A stretch of 49,500 bases of DNA. Source: Hofstenia miamia (Eukaryota; Xenacoelomorpha; Acoela; Hofsteniidae). Below, one piece after another: positions 34,191-44,372 of this stretch (the stretch's first letter is position 1; each line of letters opens with the position of its first letter). The notes beneath the pieces were generated by a model. That model was not told the DNA's origin and made no database searches. It saw only the letters and a list, made by a program, of their open reading frames with translations. Position numbers and translations under genes: made by a program. The stretch lies in assembly GCA_900660155.1 (NCBI GenBank), contig CABFPE010000354.1, positions 539,460 to 588,959 of the forward strand, given 5' to 3'.

Positions 34191-35654
34191 CAGAGTTGGA
34201 ATTGAGCCAATTTTTGGGCCCAAGCCCGGCCCAGCCCAATGCAGCTTAGGCCCAAGCCCAGTCCGACCAATTCAAAAATACCAATATTCGCCCAAGCCCG
34301 GCCCAGCCAAATTATTTTTCTTTTACGCCACTGATAGTGTCTTTTGCCTTATAGTGGCCACTATAAATTTAATTGGACAATTTTCATATTGTATTGATCA
34401 ATTTGTGCATAGATGCATATCCGCTTTAGTCCGTGAACAATGCTAATTCAATCCTGTTCAAATTCAAGTTTCATTGTTCACCTCAATACAATAAACGTGT
34501 CATACAGGGCCGTAGGTCTGTAGCAGACGTTAGATCTTTCTGTAAGTGATTTCTATCAACTAGCATTGAATGTGCATTTTCACAAATATTTTCAATGAAA
34601 ACAACAATTTTCTAAATTGCTTTAAATTTGTGCATAGATTAAACTAATATTGCTCAGAGATTTTTCTAACTTTTTGTTGGTTTCTTCTAAAATTGTTAAA
34701 GGCTTTCATCTCACAAATTAATATAATCTCAAAAATCAGAGTGCACTTATGTAAATGATGTGTATCTCCTCTTTTTATAAATGAAGCTGCTTACATTTTA
34801 ATCCTTTGCTTAGACTCTTATGGAAAACATAATATGTTCAATCTCCAGGTTTTTGTTATTAGCTAGCATGGTAAAATTTAAATGCCAATTTTGCATTAAA
34901 ATCGTTTATTGCAATTAGCCACTTGCATGTAAACCAACCTTAAGAAAAGGAAACCACAACAAGAGCTATTATATTCTACTACTATTTTATCCAAACATTT
35001 CATAAAAATTCGTGCTTATTTTAATATGTACATTTGATGTGTATTTTTACACGTTCTGCAAAAGTACTGGAGTTTAACTAAAAAATGTCAATTAATTTTG
35101 TTAATTTCTTTTACTACAATAATTTATGTAATGTTTTAAGGAAAAAATGTTGATATTTAGTCACTGTAATAATAATACTATTTTTGAAGCAACCTCTTCT
35201 TAAAATATTGCATCGCCCTGCTGAGTAAAATGCCCAACCACCAAGATATCATATATGTCACGTTTCATAAGTTCTTCCTATCACCACCTGTAATGTAGTA
35301 AAATAAGTATTGCCACAACAAATTATTTCCAGGATTGCAATCGTCCTTTTTATCGGTTGGAAAAATTATAAATTCTTATATATTACTAAAATTCTCTGCC
35401 AACTTACATCAACCTACATCAGCACAAAGTAAGTGGAATTTTCATAAACGCAGACAAAATTTAGATGCTAGAAGTATTTCATCAGCCAACAATGCAGGGC
35501 TGATTAAATTTAAAGAGAATGTTTTTTGTCATTTGCAAAGTTTAAGTTTTCAAGTGAATTTTTTCTTGTATTTCAAATAGCAATTAAAACATTAGGCCAA
35601 GCCTGGCCCCGCCCAACTCGACCCAACTTTAGTCCTAACCCAATTCCAAATCTG
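34191..35654. mobile_element. hAT-like element nested in a LINE, 1.46 kb
   Basis: The termini are CAG...CTG. The left end CAGAGTTGGAATTG and the inverted right end CAGATTTGGAATTG agree at 13 of 14 positions. Flanking octamers GAAATAAT (34183-34190) and GGAATAAC (35655-35662) agree at 6 of 8, an aged hAT-size target duplication. Removing the element and one octamer rejoins the host LINE frame as GLLLFLIFINDLPE. Just inside both ends are degenerate GC-rich arrays (GGCCCAAGCCCGGCCC-like at 34225-34320, GGCCAAGCCTGGCC-like at 35595-35640). No transposase was recognised inside, so it is non-autonomous or fully decayed. Confidence 0.82.
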
Positions 35655-35891
35655 GGAATAACAAAAGTCCAAGTACACTTCCTTGACGAACTCCACAAGT
35701 TATTGATATATGACATTGATAGAAAGCCGTTAATATTTACAATGCGATATCTTCAGAAAAATTATCATTTTCATTTGTATTTGATAGTGTGGAATTGAAT
35801 CAAAGTCTTTTCTGATATCAAAATATATTCCATATGAAACTACTTTGTTTTCTAAGTCATTGTATATATTATTATATATGGATACATATTG

Positions 35892-35903
<12 letters not shown>
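35655..35903 (-). pseudogene. LINE relic, reverse transcriptase core (before nested insertion)
   Basis: The minus strand reads KAQYVSIYNNIYNDLE, GIYFDIRKDFDSIPH (first catalytic Asp block, usually FxDxxKAFDxIxH) and, in a second frame, ITCGVRQGSVLGLLLF up to the hAT boundary at 35655. The C-terminal half continues at 34190. The 5' side abuts a (TA)n tract. Confidence 0.85.

Positions 35904-35922
<19 letters not shown>
35897..35922. repeat. (TA)n microsatellite at a LINE junction
   Basis: A TA tract at the 5' (right-hand) edge of the minus-strand LINE relic. Confidence 0.9.
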
Positions 35923-35927
<5 letters not shown>

Positions 35928-37050
35928 ATGTAATGCATCCACGCTTTACTTCATGTACACAACACAAAGGGTCATGTAAAAAAGAAATTTGGAAAATTTC
36001 AATAGAAACATTACTAACGGAACCGGGGGGAGAGTTCCATTATTAATATATTTAAGTGCTGCTGGTAGAAAGGTTTTGCTCCATCGTACATCTATTTTAT
36101 ATCTAGAATAACTTTAGTTCGAGTAATGTATATATATATATATATATATGGATACATGGAATTCCATAATGCATTCCTAACTTGCATTTGTAACAAATTA
36201 TCTCGCCATGAATATCCTCATAACCGACCTATTATATCTTTAGTAAATTTTTATATAATAATCATGATGGAACGTCGATAGGATCTCAATTAGGTCCAAT
36301 CCGACATTTAAGAATTTTTCAATAGATTTATTTGAGACAACCCTTTTCTCATATTTATTCGCAACTAAGAGAAATTCAATTTACTTGGGAATACAAAAAG
36401 TATATATATATATATATTTTGAAATGCAATATTGAAAAAACATTACAGGATTTGCATTTAGCAAACCTACAATCACTCAAAATTTCAATTATTTTTATGA
36501 TAATAAATAAAAATACTCAATTACATAAAAGGTTTTGAAAACATTATTGAAAATTTAAGATCTAATGGATTTCCTGAATAGTTGCAAAAGACTTCAAATA
36601 TTTTGCAAGTTTCTATTTATCATTTAAACGAGGAGGATCTTATTAATTGAAAAATATAACTACGAATGTAGTTTCAGGAAAAGGTTTTACTAAAATAAAT
36701 TGACGAACATTGAAAATGGCTTAGAATCCAAATGAAGATATATTTTAGACACGTATTCCTGATCTACTGCTAAGCAATGACGTTGATCCATTGCTTAAAC
36801 TTCTACGTCAATAACTAAATGCTATAATTAAATTTATTCGATCACATAGTGAACATTTGTTTTTATTACATCAATCACCGGTCAATATCTTAGAAGTGAC
36901 TTGAAGTAGGCTATATGTAATTCAATCTATTTGTTGGTTTTGATAATCCATCATAGATAATTGTCTTAAATTCGTTATTTTGACAAAGAGTAATAACTAG
37001 CATTCGTTTTGCTAACTTTTTTATAAAATTCTTATCATACTTAGGCATAC
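35923..37050. other. Intronic stretch with (TA)n tracts and doubtful LINE traces
   Basis: TA tracts lie at 36128-36149 and about 36400-36418. On the minus strand near 36100-36010, a frame containing WSKTFLPAALKYINNG is reminiscent of LINE C-terminal tails, and near 36270 on the plus strand DGTSIGSQLGPI resembles a reverse-transcriptase box. Neither is long enough to call. Confidence 0.35.
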
Positions 37051-37181
37051 CGTGAAAATATATATCTTATCATTGCGAGGCCATTGAAATATAGCATCAA
37101 TACTGGATGGCATTCGAATTTGTGAAAGGTGATAAAACTTCGGTTGAGAATGAAATCCGGAGTAAATCGCGACGAAAGTTT
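37051..37181 (-). CDS. Matrix metalloproteinase exon (hemopexin blades 2-3)
   Basis: The exon is 131 nt, entered at phase 1 after TTTAG and left at phase 0 before GTATGC. Joined to its neighbours it reads ...KTYLIT-E-TFVAIYSGF, then HLSQIRMPSSIDAIFQWPRN and DKIYIFT, running straight into GNLYYRW of the last exon. SIDAIFQW is the blade-3 signature. The exon is too short to stand out as an ORF; it is supported by splice sites, phase and domain continuity. Confidence 0.9.
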
Positions 37182-37632
37182 CTAAATTATGGAGAGTGAA
37201 GAAGTGGAAATTACAAAATTTTCTCTATAATGTTAACCGATTTTGCTGATCACATCATTTAAGTATACTTTCATTTGTGTAAATTTGTTCTGAATAACAA
37301 AGTTTTATAATTTTATGAAATATACCCCTTGCACCAAATCCTAATTCAGCAAAAATTTAACAAATCATTGATGTTGTTGGTCTCTAGTGTTAATTACTTA
37401 GGAAAATTAATCGTAAAGAGTACCTCTTAAACATTTACCTAAAAGCAACAATCCAATGGCTAACATGCAAAAAAAAATATTTAATGAAAAATATCATATT
37501 GAAATAATTCTTGATAAAGTGATTTATATTCAACTTAAAATGTTAACTTCTATTTATAAAATTAGGTCTGTTAAAAAATTTAGTACTGAAGCGTGCACAG
37601 TTATTTAGGTTTATTTAAATTTAGAAAATAAC

Positions 37633-37803
37633 CTGTGATTAAATAGGTCTTCAAACTGGTACGCGAGGTGAACCCGGCTGTTATAGAATAGGGAGCATTA
37701 GTGAAAAATTGTTGAACGTTATATGGCGAATTCGGATTTATGCCAGATTCGGTGAATGACCATATCGATGTACCATGGATGAAATATAGGTTATTCACTT
37801 GAT
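37633..37803 (-). CDS. Matrix metalloproteinase exon (hemopexin blades 1-2)
   Basis: The exon is 171 nt, phase 1 on both sides (AAATTTAG acceptor, GTTATT donor). It encodes QVNNLYFIHGTSIWSFTESG, completing blade 1, then YNVQQFFTNAP and SITAGFTSRTSLKTYLIT, blade 2. In blade 2 the usual xDAAF is replaced by TAGF, a divergent form. The intron to the next exon is about 450 bp (37182-37632). Confidence 0.9.
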
Positions 37804-38171
37804 CTAAATTTAAAAACTCGTAAATCATTGGAATACATGGTGAAAGCAGCATCAAAACTAATTGACAAACTAATCTAAAATAGAAATTCATTGACGTATT
37901 TATCCTATATTGAGCATAATAAGAAGTAAACCTAATTATTGTATTGTCCAAAGATAGAATCTTAATTTATTCTTGCTTATTTATGTTGGAATTTGAACAG
38001 TTCAGAAGAATGGTAATTTATATATACTGTATTGAATTCGAATTATCTGGGTTGTCCTCAGGTAAGAGATTAGGTAGAGTGGTTTTTGCAATAAGGCTCA
38101 TCCCGACCCCAGACACTATACCCTGCTCAGGAAGCACAGATTCAACTCCCCCACTCTACCCCAGCCCCCCC

Positions 38172-38347
38172 NNNNNNNNNNNNNNNNNNNNNNNNNNNNN
38201 NNNNNNNNNNNNNNNNNNNNNNNNNNNNNNNNNNNNNNNNNNNNNNNNNNNNNNNNNNNNNNNNNNNNNNNNNNNNNNNNNNNNNNNNNNNNNNNNNNNN
38301 NNNNNNNNNNNNNNNNNNNNNNNNNNNNNNNNNNNNNNNNNNNNNNN
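38172..38347. other. Assembly gap (176 N) inside a poly-C tract
   Basis: The gap is flanked by a run of C on each side (about 7 before, 7 after), so the true sequence is probably a C-homopolymer or C-rich repeat that broke assembly. The intact neighbouring exons do not require a missing exon here. Confidence 0.85.
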
Positions 38348-39833
38348 CCCCCCCATTCTGTTCCAAATCACCTTGTGTTATTCCATTTCATGTATTGATT
38401 TTCAAAGATTGTCATAACACTACGTTACCAGTGCAAAATATGTTGAACTCTTTAGAATTAGAGAATTCACAGCAATTGTTGCAATTTCTTTCAGTAGTAA
38501 TATTTTAAAAAATTGTTAAAAAAAAAGTTTTTGTAATTTGCAAATGTGTAGCCACACTCTGCAGTGTAATTGAAAGCCCCCTTACATTTAATCAAATTCA
38601 GATCTTCAATTTAAAAATGCTAATTCCACAAGAACGAAAAATGTATCGTTACTAATTTCTAAAATGCAATTAAACCTGCAGTAAATCTAAATGTTATCAA
38701 CCTCAACAATTGAAAATTTCTTAATTCAGCGTTTTCCAACGCAAGAATGTTTTTTGCCCTACTTTTGTCTCATAGTTATCTAATTTAGAAAAACCTTGCC
38801 TAATGCCCACCCGACCTGAACGATCTCATGCTCTGAGTCGACTTAGCCCACTTTCTTCCAATGGCCGGTAAAAGCTTTCCAGAAACCGTCAACTTATTTT
38901 TTATGTAACATTTGATTTTGTAGAATAACAATATCAACTTTGAATCACTACCAACAGAAAACCAGATATTTGATGTTAGTCATTACTCCCAAGAGCCTTA
39001 AAGCCCACTATCATCTGAACATTAAGGCATGTCGAGAAACAAAAATTTCTCGAAAAGAGTGGTGTTTCTTTAAAATATGCCTCAGTTAATGTTTTCCTGT
39101 GCTTCTGATAGATCAATTGTTTTTCGCACAAATATTCAACATAGCAGGGGAGTAAACCTACTACTAGATGTGTCCATATTCGAATTTCTTAATGGGAGAA
39201 AATTGTTTGTAAATGGAAATAAAACCAATTGTAACCTTATAGATTCAAGAGGCAGGTAAAGCAAAGTTGAATTTCTCAAAACATTTTGTTTTACAAAGTT
39301 AGCCTCGATATTAATTAGCAGTATATTTATTTACCAATGCATCTAAATTTATTGTTTACAGCGATCAACTCCGTTATTAAGATTAAGTGAACTAATTTCA
39401 ATGTAAACAAATGGTTTATTAAATTTTGTGAGAATTTGTTTTAAGTTGTATTTAACTAGATAATTTCATATGTTTCTTGTGTTTACATGCTTTTATTGTA
39501 CACCAGTTAAGCTGTTTTGAATTAAGTTTTCTGTATTCCTATTATATAAATAACATTGAATAAGCGCACTTAAGATATTACTTAAAATTTAAGTATATTT
39601 TAAGTCTCTTAACCAAAAAATATTATTATGCAACTGAAAAAACTTCGTGATTAATTTGAGTTGCTACTTATGCTATGTAACTGTTCATGACATGAAAACA
39701 TAAATTAGACACACCAAAATTCTTGAGAAACACTAAAATCCATCAATAGGTCAGTTCAAGCAATCGTTCGCAGTAGCGCCAATTTTGTACACAACTAACA
39801 AAGTTTTGAATGGTAAAAATTCAAAATACGTTT
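38348..39833. other. Intronic stretch, no confident gene
   Basis: A C-rich patch at about 38795-38850 (CCCACCCGACC and similar) resembles the hAT-type arrays. A 60-codon plus-strand frame at 39077-39259 lies between a CTCAG and an AGGCAGGTAAAG, so it could be spliced as an exon, but its protein is unrecognised. Confidence 0.35.
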
Positions 39834-39893
39834 GTTACAATCTCACAGTATCTAGCTAGATCCATTTGTTTAGCAAAATACTGAGATTGTAAC
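39834..39893. repeat. Inverted repeat, 16-18 bp arms
   Basis: GTTACAATCTCACAGTAT (39834-39851) is mirrored by ATACTGAGATTGTAAC (39878-39893), with two bases missing, around a 26-nt loop. It could be a foldback or a truncated element. Confidence 0.55.
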
Positions 39894-39984
39894 AATTCTA
39901 AATTCGCCAGATCTTTTGTTTGCAATGTTAGAAGGAAGCGGGATGAAAATAACGGTGATGAGTTGGCCGTGAAAAAAATAGAGG

Positions 39985-40395
39985 TCCCATAGAAGTTCTA
40001 ACTGCAATGTGCACGAAGTTTCCAGCAACAGAGAGGTTAAGGGCACATTATGCTTCCAAAATTTTTTTCACAAAGGGCCTTAGAATCAATAACAATGCCT
40101 ATGTTGAGATTCCTGAAGATATTGTTAAGCCTTGATAGACAGAGTAGACAATAGAAGAGCCTATGTCACACCAAACTTATAGGCTTTCAAAACACCTTAA
40201 TATTTTTTACGTGGGGGGGGGGCATCGTTGTAATAAAGTTATTACTCATCCAAATGACATTAAGTGCTCTTTGATCGAAGCAGTGGATGACATAAAAAAG
40301 GCTACCCGATTAAAGCTTGCAATCGGTTTTGGACTCAACTTGATAGAAGCTGTAGGTGGATGGATATGTAGAATAGAATATACACACCAGTGTCC
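39985..40395 (+). pseudogene. Tc1/mariner transposase relic with internal deletion
   Basis: Across shifting frames: GLRINNNAYVEIPEDIVKP (about 40076-40132, matching the LRVNxxAYxEVLExVVKPW block after the second catalytic Asp), RRAYVTPNL (usually RPYVxQQD), then after a G9 run VITHPNDIKCSLIEAVDDI (40240-40295, usually the NxxPHNTxxSL block) and a C-terminal helix ending LIEAVGGWI (about 40366). The section with the third catalytic acid is missing at 40205-40225. It is plus-strand and inactive, lying in the MMP intron. Confidence 0.72.
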
Positions 40396-40835
40396 TCAGA
40401 CACATTACACATCCTGAATTTTGATTAATTTACTCTAGCCTTACCCGAAAGATTGTCCGAACTTACCCAAAATAACTTTAAATAAGCGAGAAATTCAGTA
40501 TTTAATATATGACAGTAATGCACATTGTGGTGGTATTTCAGTTTGAATGTTGTACCTGTACTTGAAATGTTTACCACATCTTACCAGTGTTTTCCTCTCG
40601 GATGTACTAATACACGTTATCATACTTCTATAGTATAAAACTGCCATTTTTTACTCTGAAAGTCAAAAAAATTTAACTTATAAAATTTCTGTATTAATTT
40701 ATTTCAAAAATATTGCAACAAATATTTAAAATAAATAAATTCAAAGGCAGCGTTCCTGGTACTGCATTGCAATCATTCATGAAAATTACCTATTTCAAAA
40801 TTACGGCTGCAGCTCAATAATCAATTATTCCACTT

Positions 40836-40839
<4 letters not shown>

Positions 40840-40868
<29 letters not shown>
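40840..40868. repeat. (TA)n microsatellite
   Basis: A pure TA tract directly preceding the MITE at 40869. Confidence 0.95.
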
Positions 40869-40871
<3 letters not shown>

Positions 40872-41068
40872 TACGCGACAGCAAGTTGGTAGTCAAAAGA
40901 GTGGCAATACCAAATGTTAACATGTTAGCTATAGAACTTATTGTGTTTGAGGTACTGTAATGCATTAGTCAGTTTGCTACGTTCATTATATAGGTAACAA
41001 AGCTGCATCTTGTCATAGTCTAAAAATGTTAATTTTTAAGGGTGATTCACACTTGCTGGCGCTAACTG
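40869..41068. mobile_element. 200-bp MITE inserted in (TA)n
   Basis: The left end CAGTACGCGACAGCAAGTTG and inverted right end CAGTTAGCGCCAGCAAGTGT match over about 20 bp with few differences. Both flanks are TA repeats (40840-40868 and 41069-41080), fitting a Tc1/mariner-type TA target. The interior is non-coding. Confidence 0.65.
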
Positions 41069-41907
41069 CATATATATATATAATCAATTTAAAGAATATG
41101 CATTTTCTGATTATGTGAAATTTTTTTGAATTTCGCTATTGCTGACTTGATTAAAGTTTACGTGTCTAAGTCAGTAAAAACTACAAAGTGTTTCTAATTA
41201 CTGTGTTTATGTGCAAAAGCAGTTTCACAACTTAATTGGAGTTTTCTGACAGTGGTAATCTAATTAAGCAAAGTCAAACACAAAATTCAAAGTATTTAGT
41301 TTGCCAACAATTATAGTTTTTTTCGAAAATGTTCCAGCATTTGTTTTCAAAATGAATAAAATATGAATTTTAACTACTAAAATACACACTCTGATAGAAA
41401 TTCTCCATTTCTACCAATTTGGGCAATCGAAAACCTTCACAATGTATCGTAGGTTGTGGTAGGAAATGATGACATTTCAAGAATATGAATTTTTTCATAT
41501 GTATTAGAGTTATAGACTATTATTTCTTCACATAAAATAAATGTATTAAGTGCAAAAATAGCAAAAATACATTCTTCCACAAATATTAATAAAAATTATT
41601 CATTTGATATATTATTTAAAGCTATTTTTGTTAATTACATGTATTACATGTATTTGATTGTCTTAAATGGCAAATAACAAGATATTAGTATCTAATAACA
41701 ATAAAAATTAAGCTTTATGGCAACTTAGTATACCTACGTGTACGTAAGAGTAGTAATTCTTTCCAGATATAACGTAAGATTTAGAGTATAAATTTTCAAA
41801 ACGCATTTTGAGCTTTGAACTTTAGTAATTGAATATACATTTATCTAACAAGTTGAATATTCACATTAACTAGTGGCTGAAGTTATTCACACTGTTCTCA
41901 TTGTCTA

Positions 41908-42035
41908 GCATCCCCTAGTCATAATACAATAAATGGAAGAGCCAATTCCTACAAAAATGCACTATTAATAATTATTAATAGTGCATTTTTGTAGGAATTG
42001 GCTCTTCCATTTATTCTATTATGGCTATGGGATGC
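41908..42035. repeat. Near-perfect 128-bp palindrome (foldback)
   Basis: The two 62-63 bp arms are reverse complements with only about three mismatches, all in the outer third (for example CATCCCCTAG versus CATCCCATAG). The centre is an AT-rich TATTAATAATTATTAATA with almost no loop. It lies in the MMP intron about 265 bp from the 63-nt exon. It is probably a palindromic MITE; transcription would give a long perfect hairpin. Confidence 0.9.
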
Positions 42036-42300
42036 TTATTATAATAAGTCATATAATTTATAAAGAAAAAGTCAATAAAGTGTCAATCTCAGCTGCGCAT
42101 TGTGCAACAACGGCTTAGTAGGCTTAATTGCAGTGACATTGTCCTAAACTTAGACTATGCGTATTAAGATTTGGGCTTACATGATACCCGATGTATGTAA
42201 TAGACTATTACTAACTCAGCATTAAATTGCTTGCTTAAAATTTTATGTATCTCCATAATTACGGAAAAGCTTGAAATTATTCTCTAGTACTAATTCCCAC

Positions 42301-42363
42301 CTGTTAGAGCAGCATCAATGCCACCTGGACATCGTCTTGGTCGTGGAGATGAAGGAAAAAGTC
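42301..42363 (-). CDS. Matrix metalloproteinase exon (start of hemopexin domain), 63 nt
   Basis: A short exon entered at phase 1 after TGTTTAG and left at phase 1 before GTGGGA. It reads LFPSSPRPRRCPGGIDAALT. CPGG supplies the first hemopexin disulfide Cys and IDAALT is the blade-1 signature; the basic RPRR lies just before it. Both splice phases match the adjoining exons exactly, which is the main support for so small an exon. Confidence 0.87.
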
Positions 42364-43814
42364 CTAAACACTGTCATTAGATAATTGCCAACTGTTTCCT
42401 ACATTAAAATTACTTCAAATGATTATTTTATGTATTATTCTCTTTAAAAATATCAATTGAATTTGAAATTATAGCATCATAGATATTCATCTTTTCAATC
42501 AATACTACATTTTCAGATAATATTTATTCCATAATTAACATTTTACAGTTCTAGTACCTGCGTGTGCGAGGGCATGAGCCTGAATAGCGCGGTCTTCTTA
42601 TCATGAAGGGCACGATTTAAAAATTTAATACTCAGATTCTTAGTGCATGTGTATATTAATAGTTTATTAAACATGATCATCTTTTCTAAAATTTACAATT
42701 TAAAAAAATTTGTCTTCATAAAGATTTTGATTTTGTTCTAAAAAACAAATACTGCATTTTTAGAAAATATAATTTGACTACATTACACGATTCTCGATTA
42801 TCAATCATGATTTTCTATTAATATTACGCTAGAAATAACTAAGTGACTACCGAAGGACTGAGTTACCTTTATTTGCAAATATTTCCCACTTCACTACAGA
42901 TGGTTTTGTGATTTGCGCACTTCACTTGAGAGAATAATGAAATTATATTTTAGACAAAATGTGCATAAATAAAATTAGTTAATGATTCATATAAGATTTT
43001 TTTCCATTACACAGAGCATACATGTTTCTCGAAATTAGCATTTTTTTCACTCTGCTCAAAGGGCTAAAAATTATTCATCTGAAATTGGCTAAAAACGGGA
43101 ACGACCCATGTGCTAAGAAACTCGGTTCTCGGGTTTTTAGAGCAATTGGTAAAAATTTTACAAAAGAATATCACAGGTAGAAAGTGTGAAAAGCGGATAT
43201 ATTAATGTTCCAATATTATTGTAATATTTTCGCTGACGTCAGCATATTTTAGAAAATTGAATGATTTTTTCAATCTTGAATAAAAAATTACATCAATACA
43301 CAAAAATATCGAAGAGAAACAGCAAAGCAAATTATAAATATTTTTTGTATTGATATAAATCTTTTGCAAATATGGTGACGCCGGTAAAAACATTTAAGAT
43401 ATATGTATGTTGCGACAAAAATGCATCCATCCCTTCGCAAATTTCTAGAGTAGTTTCACCTTTGGTATGGACCACACTGAGCCTAAGACGTGATCATCTG
43501 TGGTTGACAGTTAGTTCATAAAATGAAAAATCGTGCTATGATTGCCGCTTGATGCGTGGACACAGGAAATTTCTCGATGTTAGCTTAAACTATATTTCCT
43601 TGGACCACTGAATTTCAGTTATAAATAAACAATCAATTGTAAAATACTTTGATTTGCAATAATTTTGTAATATAGGACTCCTAAATTTGAGAAGTATCAT
43701 TCACATTTATATAAAACTACATTTCAATATTTAGGCAAAATTCTTCCACTTCAACCTGATTTCCATGTTCAATATTTCAACCCGACTTCAACTGACCCGA
43801 CCATTTTTATACTA

Positions 43815-43851
<37 letters not shown>

Positions 43852-44156
43852 TTATACATATGTTTGATAAAACACATTTTGATTTCATGCCTTAGCTTAT
43901 ATACTAAATCGGTTATATAATGTCGAATTGTTATTTCTGATGATTGACTTCAATTCATCTTTATTCTTCAAAAACTATTAGTAATCCTTTCAAGTAGTTG
44001 CTTTATTTCTTTTTATCAATTACAAAACAAAGCTAATTAAAGATAAGGTCAAATTACAAAACTATATCATAACTTTGAATTTACTTTTCCAAAGCTGTTT
44101 CGTTAAATCGCAAAGGCTTTAGTAATGAATTATCTTCACGATTAAACAATTAATAC
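42364..44156 (-). other. MMP intron (1.8 kb)
   Basis: Donor GTATTA at 44156, acceptor TGTTTAG at 42364, phase 1. It holds a C-rich hAT-like patch (about 43745-43805) and a (TA)n tract at 43816-43849. A 63-codon minus-strand frame at 43202-43393 has no recognisable motif. Confidence 0.75.
43816..43849. repeat. (TA)n microsatellite
   Basis: A pure TA tract following a C-rich ACCCGACC patch. Confidence 0.95.
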
Positions 44157-44372
44157 CATTGATTCCTGGATTTGTTGGCTTTGGTGCTGGAGTTGTTGGT
44201 GGAGGAGGGGGTTTGTGGACATATCTTGTGGTATGCTCAGGATTTGGAGAGTTCGGCCTTGGATCATTTGGCTTTGGAGCGTTCGGCCTTGGATCATTTG
44301 GCTTTGAAACCTTAGGCTCGTTATAAAGGAATTGAATTCCATCTATATCATCCTTGCGCAATTTTATTTCAT
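44157..44372 (-). CDS. Matrix metalloproteinase exon (catalytic domain end and hinge)
   Basis: The exon is 216 nt, phase 1 on both sides. It begins EIKLRKDDIDGIQFLYNEPK; DDIDGIQxLY is the last helix of the MMP catalytic domain. A proline-rich hinge of about 50 residues follows, with an imperfect internal repeat (PNDPRPNAPK and PNDPRPNSPN) and a PPPPPTTPAPKPT stretch, then NPGIN. A hinge of this kind links catalytic and hemopexin domains in secreted and membrane-type MMPs. Confidence 0.93.

Larger units (their letters stand above)
29948..37050 (-). other. MMP intron (7.1 kb) packed with transposon relics
   Basis: The intron is bounded by GTATGC at 37050 and TTTTAG at 29948, phase 0. It contains a LINE fragment, a DUF4371/hAT-like relic with a nested MITE, a minus-strand transposase-like relic, a GIY-YIG fragment, and a LINE split by a nested hAT-like element. 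No other host exon was found in it. Confidence 0.8.
37804..42300 (-). other. MMP intron (4.5 kb)
   Basis: The GTGGGA donor at 42300 and AAATTTAG acceptor at 37804 interrupt blade 1 between ALT and DQVNN, phase 1. I searched for a further hemopexin exon here and found none; none is needed, because the joined sequence gives four complete blades. The intron contains an assembly gap, a Tc1/mariner relic, a MITE and a foldback. Confidence 0.75.

Noticed and set aside
35990..36110. Minus-strand WSKTFLPAALKYINNG as another LINE C-terminus
   Set aside because: Too short, and placed upstream of the RT core on the same strand, so it cannot belong to that LINE; similarity is only suggestive.
37944..38417. 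157-codon plus-strand open frame across the assembly gap
   Set aside because: More than a third of the frame is N, and the flanks are a poly-C tract and non-coding-looking sequence opposite an MMP intron. No evidence of coding.
39077..39259. Possible plus-strand exon (CTCAG acceptor, GGCAG/GTAAAG donor, about 57 codons)
   Set aside because: Splice-like ends are common by chance, the protein is unrecognised, and no partner exon was found on the plus strand.
38172..42300. A missing hemopexin exon between 42301 and 37803
   Set aside because: I first expected one, but joining the 63-nt exon directly to the 37803 exon in phase gives a normal blade 1 and four blades in total, so none is needed.
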